Position numbers and translations under genes: made by a program
In this document: positions 41,128 to 49,272 of the stretch, one piece after another
Layout of the letters: each line of letters starts with the position of its first letter
Position numbering within the stretch: the first letter of the stretch is position 1
Notes under the pieces: model-generated
Databases searched by the model: none
Told to the model about the DNA's origin: nothing
Seen by the model: only the letters and a program-made list of their open reading frames with translations
Origin: Kosakonia sacchari
Lineage (GTDB): Bacteria > Pseudomonadota > Gammaproteobacteria > Enterobacterales > Enterobacteriaceae
Reading direction: 5' to 3'
DNA: 64,000 bases
Assembly (NCBI GenBank): GCA_900109485.1
Contig: FOAY01000004.1
Span: forward strand, 372,001-436,000

Positions 41128-41580
41128 TCAGTGCAGCCAGTGGACGCCCTCTTGCGGGATAAACTGGGCGTTATAACGCAGCTGGAAGTTGTTCAGTTCG
41201 ATGGTATCCGGCTCCAGCTCGCGTAAAAACCCGAGCGCCAGACGTACCTGCGCATCGGTTATCGGCGCGGCGAGCCGTGCTTTTTGCATCAGCCGGTGCC
41301 AGTATTGCAGGTTCTGTTCGCTGCTATCGACAATGGAAACCTGCCAGATCAGCAGCACCTGCGCCGCATTTTGCAGATGTGCTTCATCCGGGCGCGCCAG
41401 GTAACTTAAGTACTCGTTACCCGCCGTTTTGCCCATCTGATCCATCATCGATTCCACCGGAACGGGTTGAATGTTAAGCCGGTCGGTGAGACGGCGGATC
41501 GCCCGCCGGGAATCAGAGGTTAACACTCTGAAGCCAATCACAAAAACAACCACCAGCGTTGCCAACATCAACCAAATCAT
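41128..41580 (-). CDS. yicN: DUF1198-family protein YicN
   Basis: This 150-residue protein has a single N-terminal membrane helix (MIWLMLATLVVVFVIGFRVL) and a cytoplasmic or periplasmic helical domain, close in sequence and length to E. coli YicN. GGGAG six to nine bases upstream supports the ATG at 41580; the longer frame to 41637 would begin in the intergenic region. The function is unknown. The order ilvN-yicN-nepI is kept, though yicN is transcribed separately from nepI. Confidence 0.9.
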   Translation of the reverse strand: MIWLMLATLVVVFVIGFRVLTSDSRRAIRRLTDRLNIQPVPVESMMDQMGKTAGNEYLSYLARPDEAHLQNAAQVLLIWQVSIVDSSEQNLQYWHRLMQKARLAAPITDAQVRLALGFLRELEPDTIELNNFQLRYNAQFIPQEGVHWLH

Positions 41581-41653
41581 ACCTGCTCCCGGTGCGCAAA
41601 AGAGGCTCATCATACGGGGAAATCCCCCCTGACGCACAGCCGTAAAGACAGCC

Positions 41654-41681
41654 GTAAGCCGACAGTTAATTATCGGCTTAC
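41654..41681. terminator. inverted repeat after ilvN, REP-like
   Basis: GTAAGCCGA (41654-41662) and TCGGCTTAC (41673-41681) are perfect arms around ten bases, 26 bp after the ilvN stop. The flanking GCCCGGTAAGCC block resembles a REP element. It probably ends or stabilises the ilvBN transcript; no T tract is present. Confidence 0.5.
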
Positions 41682-41706
41682 CGGGCGCTTCGCATAAATA
41701 GCGCGA

Positions 41707-41991
41707 TTACTCGAAGAACAGCCCCAGTTTGTTAAACACGCCCGGATCGCTCTGGTGACGGATGATTTGCACCACATCTTCCAGTTTGTCGATCTGGCTT
41801 ATCATCTGCTCCAGCCGCTGGTCGTTGGCAACCTGTAGCCAGATGCGGCTCTGTTCGCCATTTTGTAGCGGTAAACAGAGAATGCCTTCCACGTTGAACG
41901 CACGGCGCGCAAACAGCCCGCAAACATGCGTCATGACGCCCGGATGGTTACGCACGGTGAGTTCGAGAATGACGTTATCAGTTGTTTGCAT
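41707..41991 (-). CDS. ilvN: acetolactate synthase I small regulatory subunit
   Basis: This 94-residue ACT-domain protein ([34 protein letters not shown], in part) binds valine and gives feedback inhibition of the IlvB catalytic subunit in branched-chain amino-acid synthesis. Its length matches E. coli IlvN (96). It starts three bases after the ilvB stop in the ivbL-ilvBN transcript. Confidence 0.96.
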   Translation of the reverse strand: MQTTDNVILELTVRNHPGVMTHVCGLFARRAFNVEGILCLPLQNGEQSRIWLQVANDQRLEQMISQIDKLEDVVQIIRHQSDPGVFNKLGLFFE

Positions 41992-41994
41992 GGC

Positions 41995-43683
41995 TTATTC
42001 CCCCACCATTTCTGTATTTGCCGCACCCGGAGGTACCATCGGATAAACTTTCTCTTGCGGGTCGATACGAACATGAATCAACGCCGGGCCAGGACGGGAG
42101 ATAATCTCCTGCAACGCGGCCTGCGGATCGGCGGCGGCGTTTAAATCACACGTTTGCAGGCCGAAACCTGCGGCGATCTGCATAAAATTAATCATCCCCG
42201 GATAGGTTGCCGCAAACACACCCGATTTATAGAACAGGCTCTGCTGCTGGTGAACCAGCCCCAGCGCTTCGTTGTTCATCAACACGATCTTCACATCGAG
42301 GTTATTCTCGGCGGCGGTGGCCATTTCCTGAATATTCATCATCAGGCTGCCGTCGCCGGAGAAGCAGATAACTTTGCGATCCGGGTTCGCCAGCGCAGCG
42401 CCAATGGCGGCAGGAAGACCAAAACCCATGGTGCCCAGCCCGCCGGAAGTCAGCCACTGACGCGGACGGTTAAGCGGATAAGCCTGCGCCGTCCACATCT
42501 GGTGCTGGCCGACATCGGTGGTAATAATGGCGTTATCATCAACGCAAGCCGCAACGGCGTTGATCAGACCGTAGTGGCTCAGCGGATCGCCGCCCTGCGG
42601 AATGGCGCCCGGAAACTCGCGTTGCAGTTGCTCAACCGTGTTACGCCAGGCGTGGCGGGAGTGCGCCTCAACGTGCGGGATCAGCGCGTCAAGCACTTCA
42701 CCGACATCGCCCTGGATCGCCACATGCGCCTGCTTCACTTTGCCCAGCTCCGCGCGGTCGATATCGACATGGATAATTTTGGCATTCGGGCAGAACTGCT
42801 CCGTTTTGCCAATCGCCCGGTCATCAAAACGCGCCCCCAGAACCACCAGTAAATCCGCCTCTTGCAGAATAAAGTTGGTGCTGCGTGCGCCGTGCATCCC
42901 CAGCATGCCCAGCGACAGCGGGTGTTGCTTCGGCAGCATGCCGAGCGCCATCAGCGTCATGGTGGTCGGCAGATTGGCTTTCTCCGCCAGATGACGAATC
43001 TGCTGCGGCGCATTGATTACCCCGCCGCCGAGATAGAGCACCGGGCGCTGCGCGGCATTGATCATCTCTGCGGCTTCGCGCACCGCCTGCGCATTCCAGG
43101 CCGGGGCAGGGGCTTTGTAGCCTGGTTCCGGCAGTTCGCTGAGGGTGATTTCCGCCGTCTGCACATCTTTAGGAATATCTATCCACACCGGGCCAGGACG
43201 GCCAGACTGCGCAATGCGAAACGCATCGCAGATCACCTGTGGCAGTTCGGCGATGTCACGCACCAGGTAGTTGTGTTTAGTGATGGGGATAGAGATGCCG
43301 TAAGTGTCCACTTCCTGGAACGCATCAGTGCCGATCATCGAGGCGGGTACCTGGCCGGTAATGCAAACCAGCGGGATGGAGTCGAGGCGCGCATCGGCGA
43401 TGGCGGTCACCAGGTTAGTCGCACCCGGCCCGCTACAGGCCAGACAGACCGCCGGTTTACCCTGCGTACGCGCCATGCCCTGCGCGATAAAACCTGCGCC
43501 CTGCTCGTGGCGCGCCAGCACGTGGCGAATCTGTTTGCTCTGGCTGAGCGCGTCGTAAAGCGGCAGAACCGTACCGCCAGGAATGCCGGTTACCGTGGTG
43601 ATGCCCTGTCGTTCCAGTAAATGAACAATCAGTTGCGCGCCAGTGTAGCGCGTGGGTTGTGATGTGCTGCCCGAACTTGCCAT
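41995..43683 (-). CDS. ilvB: acetolactate synthase I large subunit
   Basis: This 562-residue ThDP enzyme is the same length as E. coli IlvB and matches it from MASSGSTS onward. The catalytic Glu is in the HEQGAGFIAQGMAR segment near 58-71, and the ThDP/Mg motif GDGSLMMNIQEMATAAENN (in part) is near 446-464. It condenses pyruvate to acetolactate or pyruvate with 2-oxobutyrate to acetohydroxybutyrate, the first committed step for valine, leucine and isoleucine. GGAG just upstream sets the start at 43683; the longer open frame runs back into the leader. Expression is controlled by the ivbL leader and attenuator. Confidence 0.97.
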   Translation of the reverse strand: MASSGSTSQPTRYTGAQLIVHLLERQGITTVTGIPGGTVLPLYDALSQSKQIRHVLARHEQGAGFIAQGMARTQGKPAVCLACSGPGATNLVTAIADARLDSIPLVCITGQVPASMIGTDAFQEVDTYGISIPITKHNYLVRDIAELPQVICDAFRIAQSGRPGPVWIDIPKDVQTAEITLSELPEPGYKAPAPAWNAQAVREAAEMINAAQRPVLYLGGGVINAPQQIRHLAEKANLPTTMTLMALGMLPKQHPLSLGMLGMHGARSTNFILQEADLLVVLGARFDDRAIGKTEQFCPNAKIIHVDIDRAELGKVKQAHVAIQGDVGEVLDALIPHVEAHSRHAWRNTVEQLQREFPGAIPQGGDPLSHYGLINAVAACVDDNAIITTDVGQHQMWTAQAYPLNRPRQWLTSGGLGTMGFGLPAAIGAALANPDRKVICFSGDGSLMMNIQEMATAAENNLDVKIVLMNNEALGLVHQQQSLFYKSGVFAATYPGMINFMQIAAGFGLQTCDLNAAADPQAALQEIISRPGPALIHVRIDPQEKVYPMVPPGAANTEMVGE

Positions 43684-43731
43684 GCTCCAGTCCTTTTCTT
43701 CTGGGCCAGCTTTCCGGAGGGGGTAGAACGA

Positions 43732-43763
43732 AAAACCCCGCCGGTTTGCGCCGGCGGGGTTTT
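43732..43763 (-). terminator. ilvBN attenuator
   Basis: AAAACCCCGCCGG and its perfect complement flank a six-base loop. On the minus strand the 13-bp stem ends in GGGGTTTTTC. It lies between the ivbL stop (43787) and the ilvB start (43683) and is the leucine/valine-controlled attenuator. Confidence 0.93.
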
Positions 43764-43786
43764 GGAATCGTGTGTTGTTCCGGACC

Positions 43787-43885
43787 CTACGGCGCATTGC
43801 CGACGACCACCACCACACGCACGACGACCACCGCGGCGTTATGCGCGGTTTTTAGTAGGTTCATCGACATTGTGGAAGCGTTCAT
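43787..43885 (-). CDS. ivbL: ilvBN operon leader peptide
   Basis: This 32-residue leader has the same C-terminal part as E. coli IvbL: AAVVVVRVVVVVGNAP, a dense run of valine codons that senses valyl-tRNA. The N-terminal half differs (MNASTMSMNLLKTAHN), and the ATG at 43870 is a possible alternative start. Ribosome stalling here would prevent the attenuator at 43732-43763 from forming. A TATAAA -10 lies at 43922-43917. Confidence 0.95.
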   Translation of the reverse strand: MNASTMSMNLLKTAHNAAVVVVRVVVVVGNAP

Positions 43886-44013
43886 TAGGGACCTGTCTGT
43901 CATGTAATTAACAGGATTTATACAAACACAGGATCTCGTCGCCGACAACTGCTTTTTACGCACCCGCAGAAAACTGCGCGGCGGATCACGTTTAGTTATG
44001 CCGGCGCTGAAAA

Positions 44014-44090
44014 CAAAAAACCCCGCCGGAGCGAGGTTTTTATACAGTTTTTCGCGGTTGGTGGCCGCAAACACACTGCGTTACGTCAAC
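44014..44090 (-). ncRNA. istR: IstR-1 antitoxin sRNA
   Basis: The minus-strand RNA begins GTTGACGTAACGCAGTGTG near 44090, very like the known E. coli IstR-1 5' end. It ends at a terminator (stem 44016-44041, then TTTTTTGTTTT). A promoter is visible: TTGCAC (44126-44121), 17 bases, TATAGT (44102-44097). Its first 20 bases are complementary to the tisB leader: 44072-44091 and 44314-44333 on the plus strand are the same 20-mer with one mismatch. It would pair there and block standby ribosome loading, as in E. coli. The length of about 77 nt agrees with 75. Confidence 0.88.
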
Positions 44091-44184
44091 AGGGAAACTA
44101 TACGCGGAAACAGGCAGCCGTGCAATTTTCAGGCGTTTTTTCCCGCATTGAGTATGGATCAAGGTCAAAATTTCGTCCAATAAA

Positions 44185-44204
44185 TACTGTATATATAAAC
44201 AGTG
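44185..44204 (+). promoter_or_regulatory. LexA box of tisB
   Basis: TACTGTATATATAAACAGTG has the CTG-N10-CAG core (44187-44202) of an SOS box with an AT-rich centre. It lies about 200 bp before tisB, where the tisAB promoter is in E. coli, and next to istR on the other strand. Confidence 0.92.
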
Positions 44205-44398
44205 TTAATATATACTGACCTTGCTAATCAGTGTGCAGGGGCCGCAACTCTACGGCGCAAACAAGTCCTGGCTGAAACGGGTGGTGCCGTCAGCGCCTTA
44301 ACCCCTAAGCGAGCACACTGCGTTACGCCAACAACACGGCTGACAACAGGCAGCGGAAAGGTAAGCCAGCCGGTGCTCCTGAACCAGAGGAGACGCGT

Positions 44399-44488
44399 AT
44401 GAGCGGAATGGAACTGTTTATTCTGATCCTGAAACTCATTGTTGCTTTGTTGCAACTGCTTGAAGCTGTCCTGAAATTCCTGCGTTAA
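44399..44488 (+). CDS. tisB: SOS-induced membrane toxin TisB
   Basis: This 29-residue hydrophobic peptide is the same length as E. coli TisB and keeps ILILKLIV, LQLL, AVLK and a basic C terminus. Acidic positions 5 and 22 are Glu here instead of Asp. TisB inserts in the inner membrane, lowers proton motive force and ATP, and favours persistence during DNA damage. AGGAG at 44388-44392 is its ribosome site. The transcript starts at a LexA-controlled promoter and carries the IstR-1 target at 44314-44333. The position between ivbL and emrD is as in E. coli. Confidence 0.93.
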   Translation: MSGMELFILILKLIVALLQLLEAVLKFLR

Positions 44489-44507
44489 TTCAGGTTCAAG
44501 CCGCACC

Positions 44508-44535
44508 AAAGAGGGGCGGGCAACCGCCCCTCTTT
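44508..44535 (+). terminator. intrinsic terminator of tisB
   Basis: AAAGAGGGGCGG (44508-44519), loop GCAA, CCGCCCCTCTTT (44524-44535). A perfect 12-bp stem 19 bp after the stop. Confidence 0.9.
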
Positions 44536-44607
44536 AACACCGCTAATCTGGTATCCGCTGCGGGCGGCATGTTACATTTTGTTGACAACTCACTCGCCCG
44601 GGCCACC

Positions 44608-45441
44608 ATGACACTCTCCGTTTTCTGCATTTTGCTGTTTGCCGCTCTGCTTCATGCCAGCTGGAATGCCATCGTGAAATCCGGCAGCGACAAACTCTAT
44701 TCGGCGATTGCCGTCAGCGGTTCTGCCGCGCTGATCGCGCTGATTTTGTTACCTTTCTCGCCACAGCCGACGCTCGCCAGCGTGCCTTATCTCGCCGTCT
44801 CGTGCGCGTTGCAGGTGGTTTACACGGTGCTGGTGGCGAAAACGTACCAGGTTTCGGATATGAGCCAGACCTATCCGCTGATGCGCGGCACCGCGCCGCT
44901 GCTGGTGGCGCTTGTCAGCGTGCTGATCCTCGGCGATTCACTTTCTGGCGTGGCGTGGGGCGGTATTGCCGTGATCTGCCTGTCGATACTGGCGATGGCG
45001 TTTAACGGACGCACGCAGTCCCGCAAAGGGATCTGGTTGGCGCTGATTAATTCGGGCTTTATTGCGGGTTACACGCTGGTCGATGGCACCGGCGTTCGTC
45101 TTGCCGGTTCGGCCCTGGGTTACACACTATGGACCTTCTTCCTCAACGGCTTTTGCTTGTTGTTCTGGGCGATGCTGGCGCGGCGGCAAGAGGTAACGCG
45201 TTATCTGCTCGTCAACTGGAAAAAGGGCATTCCCGGCGGCATCGGCACCATGGGTTCTTACGGCCTGGCGCTGTGGGCGATGACGCAAGCGCCGCTGGCG
45301 GTCGTTGCTGCGCTGCGCGAAACCTCGATTCTGTTCGGCGCGCTGATTGCGTTTGTTCTTCTCAAAGAGCAGGTTGCCGGGCTGCGGATTGTTGCCGCCT
45401 GTGGCATTGCCGCTGGCGCAATCCTGCTGCGCCTTTCCTGA
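44608..45441 (+). CDS. EamA/DMT-family transporter
   Basis: This 277-residue inner-membrane protein has ten hydrophobic segments in two EamA repeats (MTLSVFCILLFAALLHASWN at the start; second repeat from about residue 143). SQTYPLMRGTAPLLVAL and ALRETSILFGALIAFVLLKE are the equivalent late helices of each repeat. It is likely an exporter of small metabolites; the substrate is unknown. The ATG at 44608 begins the conserved first helix; 44569 in frame is an alternative, and neither has a strong ribosome site. It is inserted between tisB and emrD relative to E. coli K-12. Confidence 0.82.
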   Translation: MTLSVFCILLFAALLHASWNAIVKSGSDKLYSAIAVSGSAALIALILLPFSPQPTLASVPYLAVSCALQVVYTVLVAKTYQVSDMSQTYPLMRGTAPLLVALVSVLILGDSLSGVAWGGIAVICLSILAMAFNGRTQSRKGIWLALINSGFIAGYTLVDGTGVRLAGSALGYTLWTFFLNGFCLLFWAMLARRQEVTRYLLVNWKKGIPGGIGTMGSYGLALWAMTQAPLAVVAALRETSILFGALIAFVLLKEQVAGLRIVAACGIAAGAILLRLS

Positions 45442-45618
45442 AACTTACTGGCAACAAAAGTTGCCGAATGTTGTCTATAAAACCTGCCTCTCTCCTTCCT
45501 CTCTTTGCACCGGGTAATTGTGGTTCTGTCATCTGGCTGTGCTAGATTTCTCCGGCATTAAGGCTGTATCGCAGCCATATATTCTTTAATCTTCCATTTT
45601 TTAAAAGTAATCATCGAC

Positions 45619-46803
45619 ATGAAAAGGCAGAGAAACGTCAATTTGTTATTGATGCTGGTGCTTCTGGTGGCTGTCGGGCAGATGGCGCAAACCATCTATA
45701 TCCCGGCGATAGCGGATATGGCGCTCACCCTGAATGTTCGCGAAGGCGCGGTGCAAAGCGTTATGGCAGCGTATCTGCTGACTTACGGCGTCTCCCAGCT
45801 CTTCTATGGCCCACTGGCGGACAGAGTCGGTCGCCGCCCGGTGATCCTTGCCGGAATGAGCATCTTTTTGCTGGCGACGCTGATCGCCATTACCACGCAC
45901 AGCCTGTCGATGCTAATTCTGGCCAGCGCCTTACAGGGCATCGGCACCGGCGTGGGTGGCGTGATGGCGCGAACGCTGCCGCGCGATCTGTATGCCGGTA
46001 CGGAACTGCGTCACGCCAACAGTTTGTTGAATATGGGGATTTTGGTCAGCCCGCTGCTTGCGCCACTGATCGGCGGCGTGCTGAATACACTGTTTAACTG
46101 GCGCGCCTGTTTTATCTTTTTGCTGGTACTGTGCCTGGTCGTCACCTGGAGTATGGCGCGCTGGATGCCGGAAACCCGACCCAAAGACGCGCCGCGCATC
46201 CGCCTGCTGGCCAGCTACAAAACCCTGTTCGGCAATGGCGCATTTAATTGTTACCTGCTGATGTTGATTGGCGGTCTGGCCGGGATTGCGGTCTTTGAAG
46301 CCAGCTCGGGCGTATTGATGGGCGGCGTACTGGGTCTGAACAGCATGACGGTCAGCGTCCTGTTTATTCTGCCGGTGCCAGCGGCCTTTTTCGGCGCGTG
46401 GTTTGCCGGGCGGCAGAACAAGCGCTTTACCTCGTTGATGTGGCAGGCGGTGATCTGCTGCCTGGCGGCCGGTCTGATGATGTGGATCCCGGGCATTGTC
46501 GGGGTGATGAATATCTGGACGCTGATCGTGCCCGCCGCGCTGTTTTTCTTCGGTGCCGGAATGTTGTTCCCGCTGGCGACCAGCGGCGCGATGGAGCCAT
46601 TCCCGTTTCTGGCGGGCACCGCGGGCGCGCTGGTTGGCGGGTTGCAGAACATCGGCTCTGGCGGCCTGGCGTGGCTCTCTTCACAACTGCCGCAGAACGG
46701 CCAGTTTAGCCTTGGGATGCTGATGACGCTGGCCGGGCTTTTAATTCTGTTGTGCTGGCTGCCGCTGGCGACGCGTTTTTCTCGCCATGAACCGGTGATT
46801 TAA
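45619..46803 (+). CDS. emrD: multidrug efflux MFS transporter EmrD
   Basis: This 394-residue, 12-helix transporter is the same length as E. coli EmrD and near identical in stretches such as VGQMAQTIYIPAIADMA, SQLFYGPLADRVGRRPVIL, GVGGVMARTLPRDLY and GTAGALVGGLQNIGSG. It exports amphipathic compounds and uncouplers by proton antiport. The last 98 bp overlap, on the opposite strand, the 3' end of the glycosidase-like gene. Confidence 0.95.
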   Translation: MKRQRNVNLLLMLVLLVAVGQMAQTIYIPAIADMALTLNVREGAVQSVMAAYLLTYGVSQLFYGPLADRVGRRPVILAGMSIFLLATLIAITTHSLSMLILASALQGIGTGVGGVMARTLPRDLYAGTELRHANSLLNMGILVSPLLAPLIGGVLNTLFNWRACFIFLLVLCLVVTWSMARWMPETRPKDAPRIRLLASYKTLFGNGAFNCYLLMLIGGLAGIAVFEASSGVLMGGVLGLNSMTVSVLFILPVPAAFFGAWFAGRQNKRFTSLMWQAVICCLAAGLMMWIPGIVGVMNIWTLIVPAALFFFGAGMLFPLATSGAMEPFPFLAGTAGALVGGLQNIGSGGLAWLSSQLPQNGQFSLGMLMTLAGLLILLCWLPLATRFSRHEPVI

Positions 46804-47794
46804 CCTCATGATGGCCCGGCCTCGCGTCGGGCTTGTCGCACTCCGGCGCAATCATCATTTTCAGTAACGGTTCCGGCCCTGGCCGCCATGCGCCCTCTTC
46901 CCCATCATAAAATTGCGTATCGGTATTGATCGCATAGGGAATTTTCACCTTATTCAGTTCGCAGGCCATAAAGTGGGCGAAAGCCATTTGCGATTCGGTG
47001 GGCGCATTTTTAATGGATTCGCCTACCGCCCAGCCACCAACCCAGCTGGCATGCCCGGATTTCTGCTGCCAGCGCACCGCCGTATTAATCCGCGCGCGGA
47101 TGGCGGCTTTTTCCGCCGCCGTGCCCGATGTCCACGGATATTTACCGTTAGTTTTCAGCGGCCCCCACGGAAAAATGTGCCACTCAGCCAACAGATAGTT
47201 CTGGCTGTGCGGCGGCAGTTTCAACGAGGAGAGATCTTCCGGCGCGGCGCGCAGGCGCGGGGCAATAAAAATCATGCGTTGAGCGTCGATATCATGCAGG
47301 GTGCGCACGACATTTTCATAAGCACGATTCAGGGCAGGCAAATCGCGGTTAAGTTTGTCAGCCGGTTCATAAATCACATCAAAACCGAGCGTCGGGTGCT
47401 CAGTACCGAAAAAGTTCGCTACCGTTGACCACCACGCCACCAGCTGCGCTTCGTTTTTGGCGTCCGGATCGGCTTTGAAGCTGTCCGCCTGATAGGCAAT
47501 CACCGGGATCACCCCATACTGTTCACAGGCCTCCACCAGTTTCCGCAGGTGGATCAGCCGCGCTTCCGTCATGTTATCGGCAACGCGAATGCGCACATGA
47601 CGGATACCGGCGTCGTAGAAATCACGCACAATCAGCGGGTCGAACTCGCGGATACCCCGATCGGTACGCGCCCAGTCGACATCCATCCCCACCCCCAGCT
47701 TTTGCGCATATTGCGCCGCCGTCAGCGGAGTATCAGCGGCAAACACAGAGGTTCCCGCCAACAGCATAACAACTGCAATCAGTGGCTTTAACAC
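46706..47794 (-). CDS. exported glycoside hydrolase-like protein (GH5-type barrel)
   Basis: This 362-residue protein has a signal peptide (LKPLIAVVMLLAGTSVFA, cut before ADTPL) and a cellulase-like TIM barrel. The order of strands is visible: VGMDVDWARTDRGIREFDP, HVRIRVADNMTE, VIPVIAYQAD, GFDVIYEPADK (acid/base region), MIFIAPRLR, EWHIFPWGPL and WVGGWAVGES (nucleophile region). The usual NEP at the acid/base position is YEP, so the specificity or activity may differ from typical cellulases. GTG at 47794 has AAGG six bases upstream and is preferred over ATG at 47827. The last 33 residues, rich in Lys/Ala/Ser, lie antisense to emrD. Confidence 0.65.
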   Translation of the reverse strand: MLKPLIAVVMLLAGTSVFAADTPLTAAQYAQKLGVGMDVDWARTDRGIREFDPLIVRDFYDAGIRHVRIRVADNMTEARLIHLRKLVEACEQYGVIPVIAYQADSFKADPDAKNEAQLVAWWSTVANFFGTEHPTLGFDVIYEPADKLNRDLPALNRAYENVVRTLHDIDAQRMIFIAPRLRAAPEDLSSLKLPPHSQNYLLAEWHIFPWGPLKTNGKYPWTSGTAAEKAAIRARINTAVRWQQKSGHASWVGGWAVGESIKNAPTESQMAFAHFMACELNKVKIPYAINTDTQFYDGEEGAWRPGPEPLLKMMIAPECDKPDARPGHHEVKSPVHGEKNASPAAASTTELKARPASSASQG

Positions 47795-47954
47795 AGTTGA
47801 CCTTGTGAAAATCAGGGATGAATACATGTATTTAGCATGCTTGCGTTTACACGTGTAGCAGCAATACGTAATAAATTCTCAAAACCGCGGCCCACTTGCA
47901 CCGTTGGCCGATTCCTGTTTTCTTTAACGCTCCGATTCTTACGAAAACGAACCG

Positions 47955-49271
47955 ATGAAAAACGCCGACATTCAGAAACTCATCCAGCAGTTTCCGCTTA
48001 TAGAGCAGTTGATCGCGCTGAAAGAAACGCAGTGGTTTAACCCTAATAGTACCTCCGTTGCACGGGCTTTGCCGCATGTTGGCCTGACACAACAGGATGT
48101 TAGCGATGCCCACGCACGGCTTGCCCGCTTCGCGCCGTTTATTGCACAGGCTTTCCCGGAAACGGCGGCAAGCCGCGGCATGATTGAATCTGACGTGGTT
48201 CCGATCCCGGCAATGCCGCGCCGCCTCGGCCCGGATATCACCGGCGAGCTGTGGCTGAAAAAAGACAGCCATTTGCCGATTTCCGGTTCTATTAAAGCGC
48301 GCGGCGGCATTTATGAAGTGCTGACCCACGCGGAAAAACTGGCTTGCGCCGCCGGATTACTGACGCCGGAAGACGATTACGGCAAGTTGCTGTCGCCTGA
48401 GTTTGCCCGTTTCTTCAGCCAGTACAGCATCGCCGTTGGCTCGACGGGAAATCTGGGGTTATCGATCGGGATTATCAGCGCGCGGCTCGGTTTTCGCGTC
48501 ACGGTGCATATGTCGGCCGATGCCCGGGCATGGAAAAAAGCGCTGCTGCGCAGCCACGGCGTAAATGTGGTGGAGTATGCCGAAGATTACGGCGTGGCCG
48601 TTGAACAAGGGCGTAAAGCGGCGGCGGCGGATGCGAACTGCTTTTTCATTGATGATGAGAACTCCCGCACCCTCTTTCTGGGCTATGCCGTTGCCGGACA
48701 GCGCCTGAAAGATCAGTTCACGCGGCTTGGCAAAGTGGTGGATAACGCGCACCCGCTGTTTGTCTATCTGCCGTGCGGCGTCGGCGGCGGGCCTGGCGGC
48801 GTCGCCTTTGGTCTGAAGCTGGCGTTCGGCGACGCGGTACACTGCATTTTTGCCGAACCGACGCATTCTCCTTGTATGTTGCTGGGCGTGTATACCGGGC
48901 TGCATGACGGCATTGCGGTGCAGGATCTGGGGATTGATAACCAGACGGCGGCCGATGGTCTGGCGGTCGGGCGCGCTTCCGGCTTTGTCGGACGGGCAAT
49001 GGAGCGCCTGCTGGACGGCTTCTACACCGTGGATGACAACACGCTTTACCAGCAACTCGGCTGGCTGGCGCAGGAAGAGGGCATTCAACTGGAGCCATCG
49101 GCGCTGGCGGGAATGCCCGGGCCGCAGCGGATTTGCAGCGACAGCGGCTACCATCAACTGCACGGCTTTAGCCCGGAACAACTGACGCAGGCCACCCATC
49201 TGGTATGGGCGACCGGCGGCGGAATGGTCCCCGCCGATGAGATGGCGCGCTATCTGGCGCAAGCCCGCTAA
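47955..49271 (+). CDS. dsdA: D-serine ammonia-lyase
   Basis: This 438-residue PLP enzyme matches E. coli DsdA along its length. The Schiff-base Lys114 is in [17 protein letters not shown], the phosphate-binding glycine loop is [11 protein letters not shown] near 163-173 and [21 protein letters not shown] (in part) is near 275-290. It degrades D-serine to pyruvate and ammonia in the cytosol. The usual dsdX transporter and dsdC regulator are not next to it, so it may be constitutive or controlled from elsewhere. It ends two bases from the convergent maturase gene. Confidence 0.95.
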   Translation: MKNADIQKLIQQFPLIEQLIALKETQWFNPNSTSVARALPHVGLTQQDVSDAHARLARFAPFIAQAFPETAASRGMIESDVVPIPAMPRRLGPDITGELWLKKDSHLPISGSIKARGGIYEVLTHAEKLACAAGLLTPEDDYGKLLSPEFARFFSQYSIAVGSTGNLGLSIGIISARLGFRVTVHMSADARAWKKALLRSHGVNVVEYAEDYGVAVEQGRKAAAADANCFFIDDENSRTLFLGYAVAGQRLKDQFTRLGKVVDNAHPLFVYLPCGVGGGPGGVAFGLKLAFGDAVHCIFAEPTHSPCMLLGVYTGLHDGIAVQDLGIDNQTAADGLAVGRASGFVGRAMERLLDGFYTVDDNTLYQQLGWLAQEEGIQLEPSALAGMPGPQRICSDSGYHQLHGFSPEQLTQATHLVWATGGGMVPADEMARYLAQAR

Positions 49272-49272
49272 A

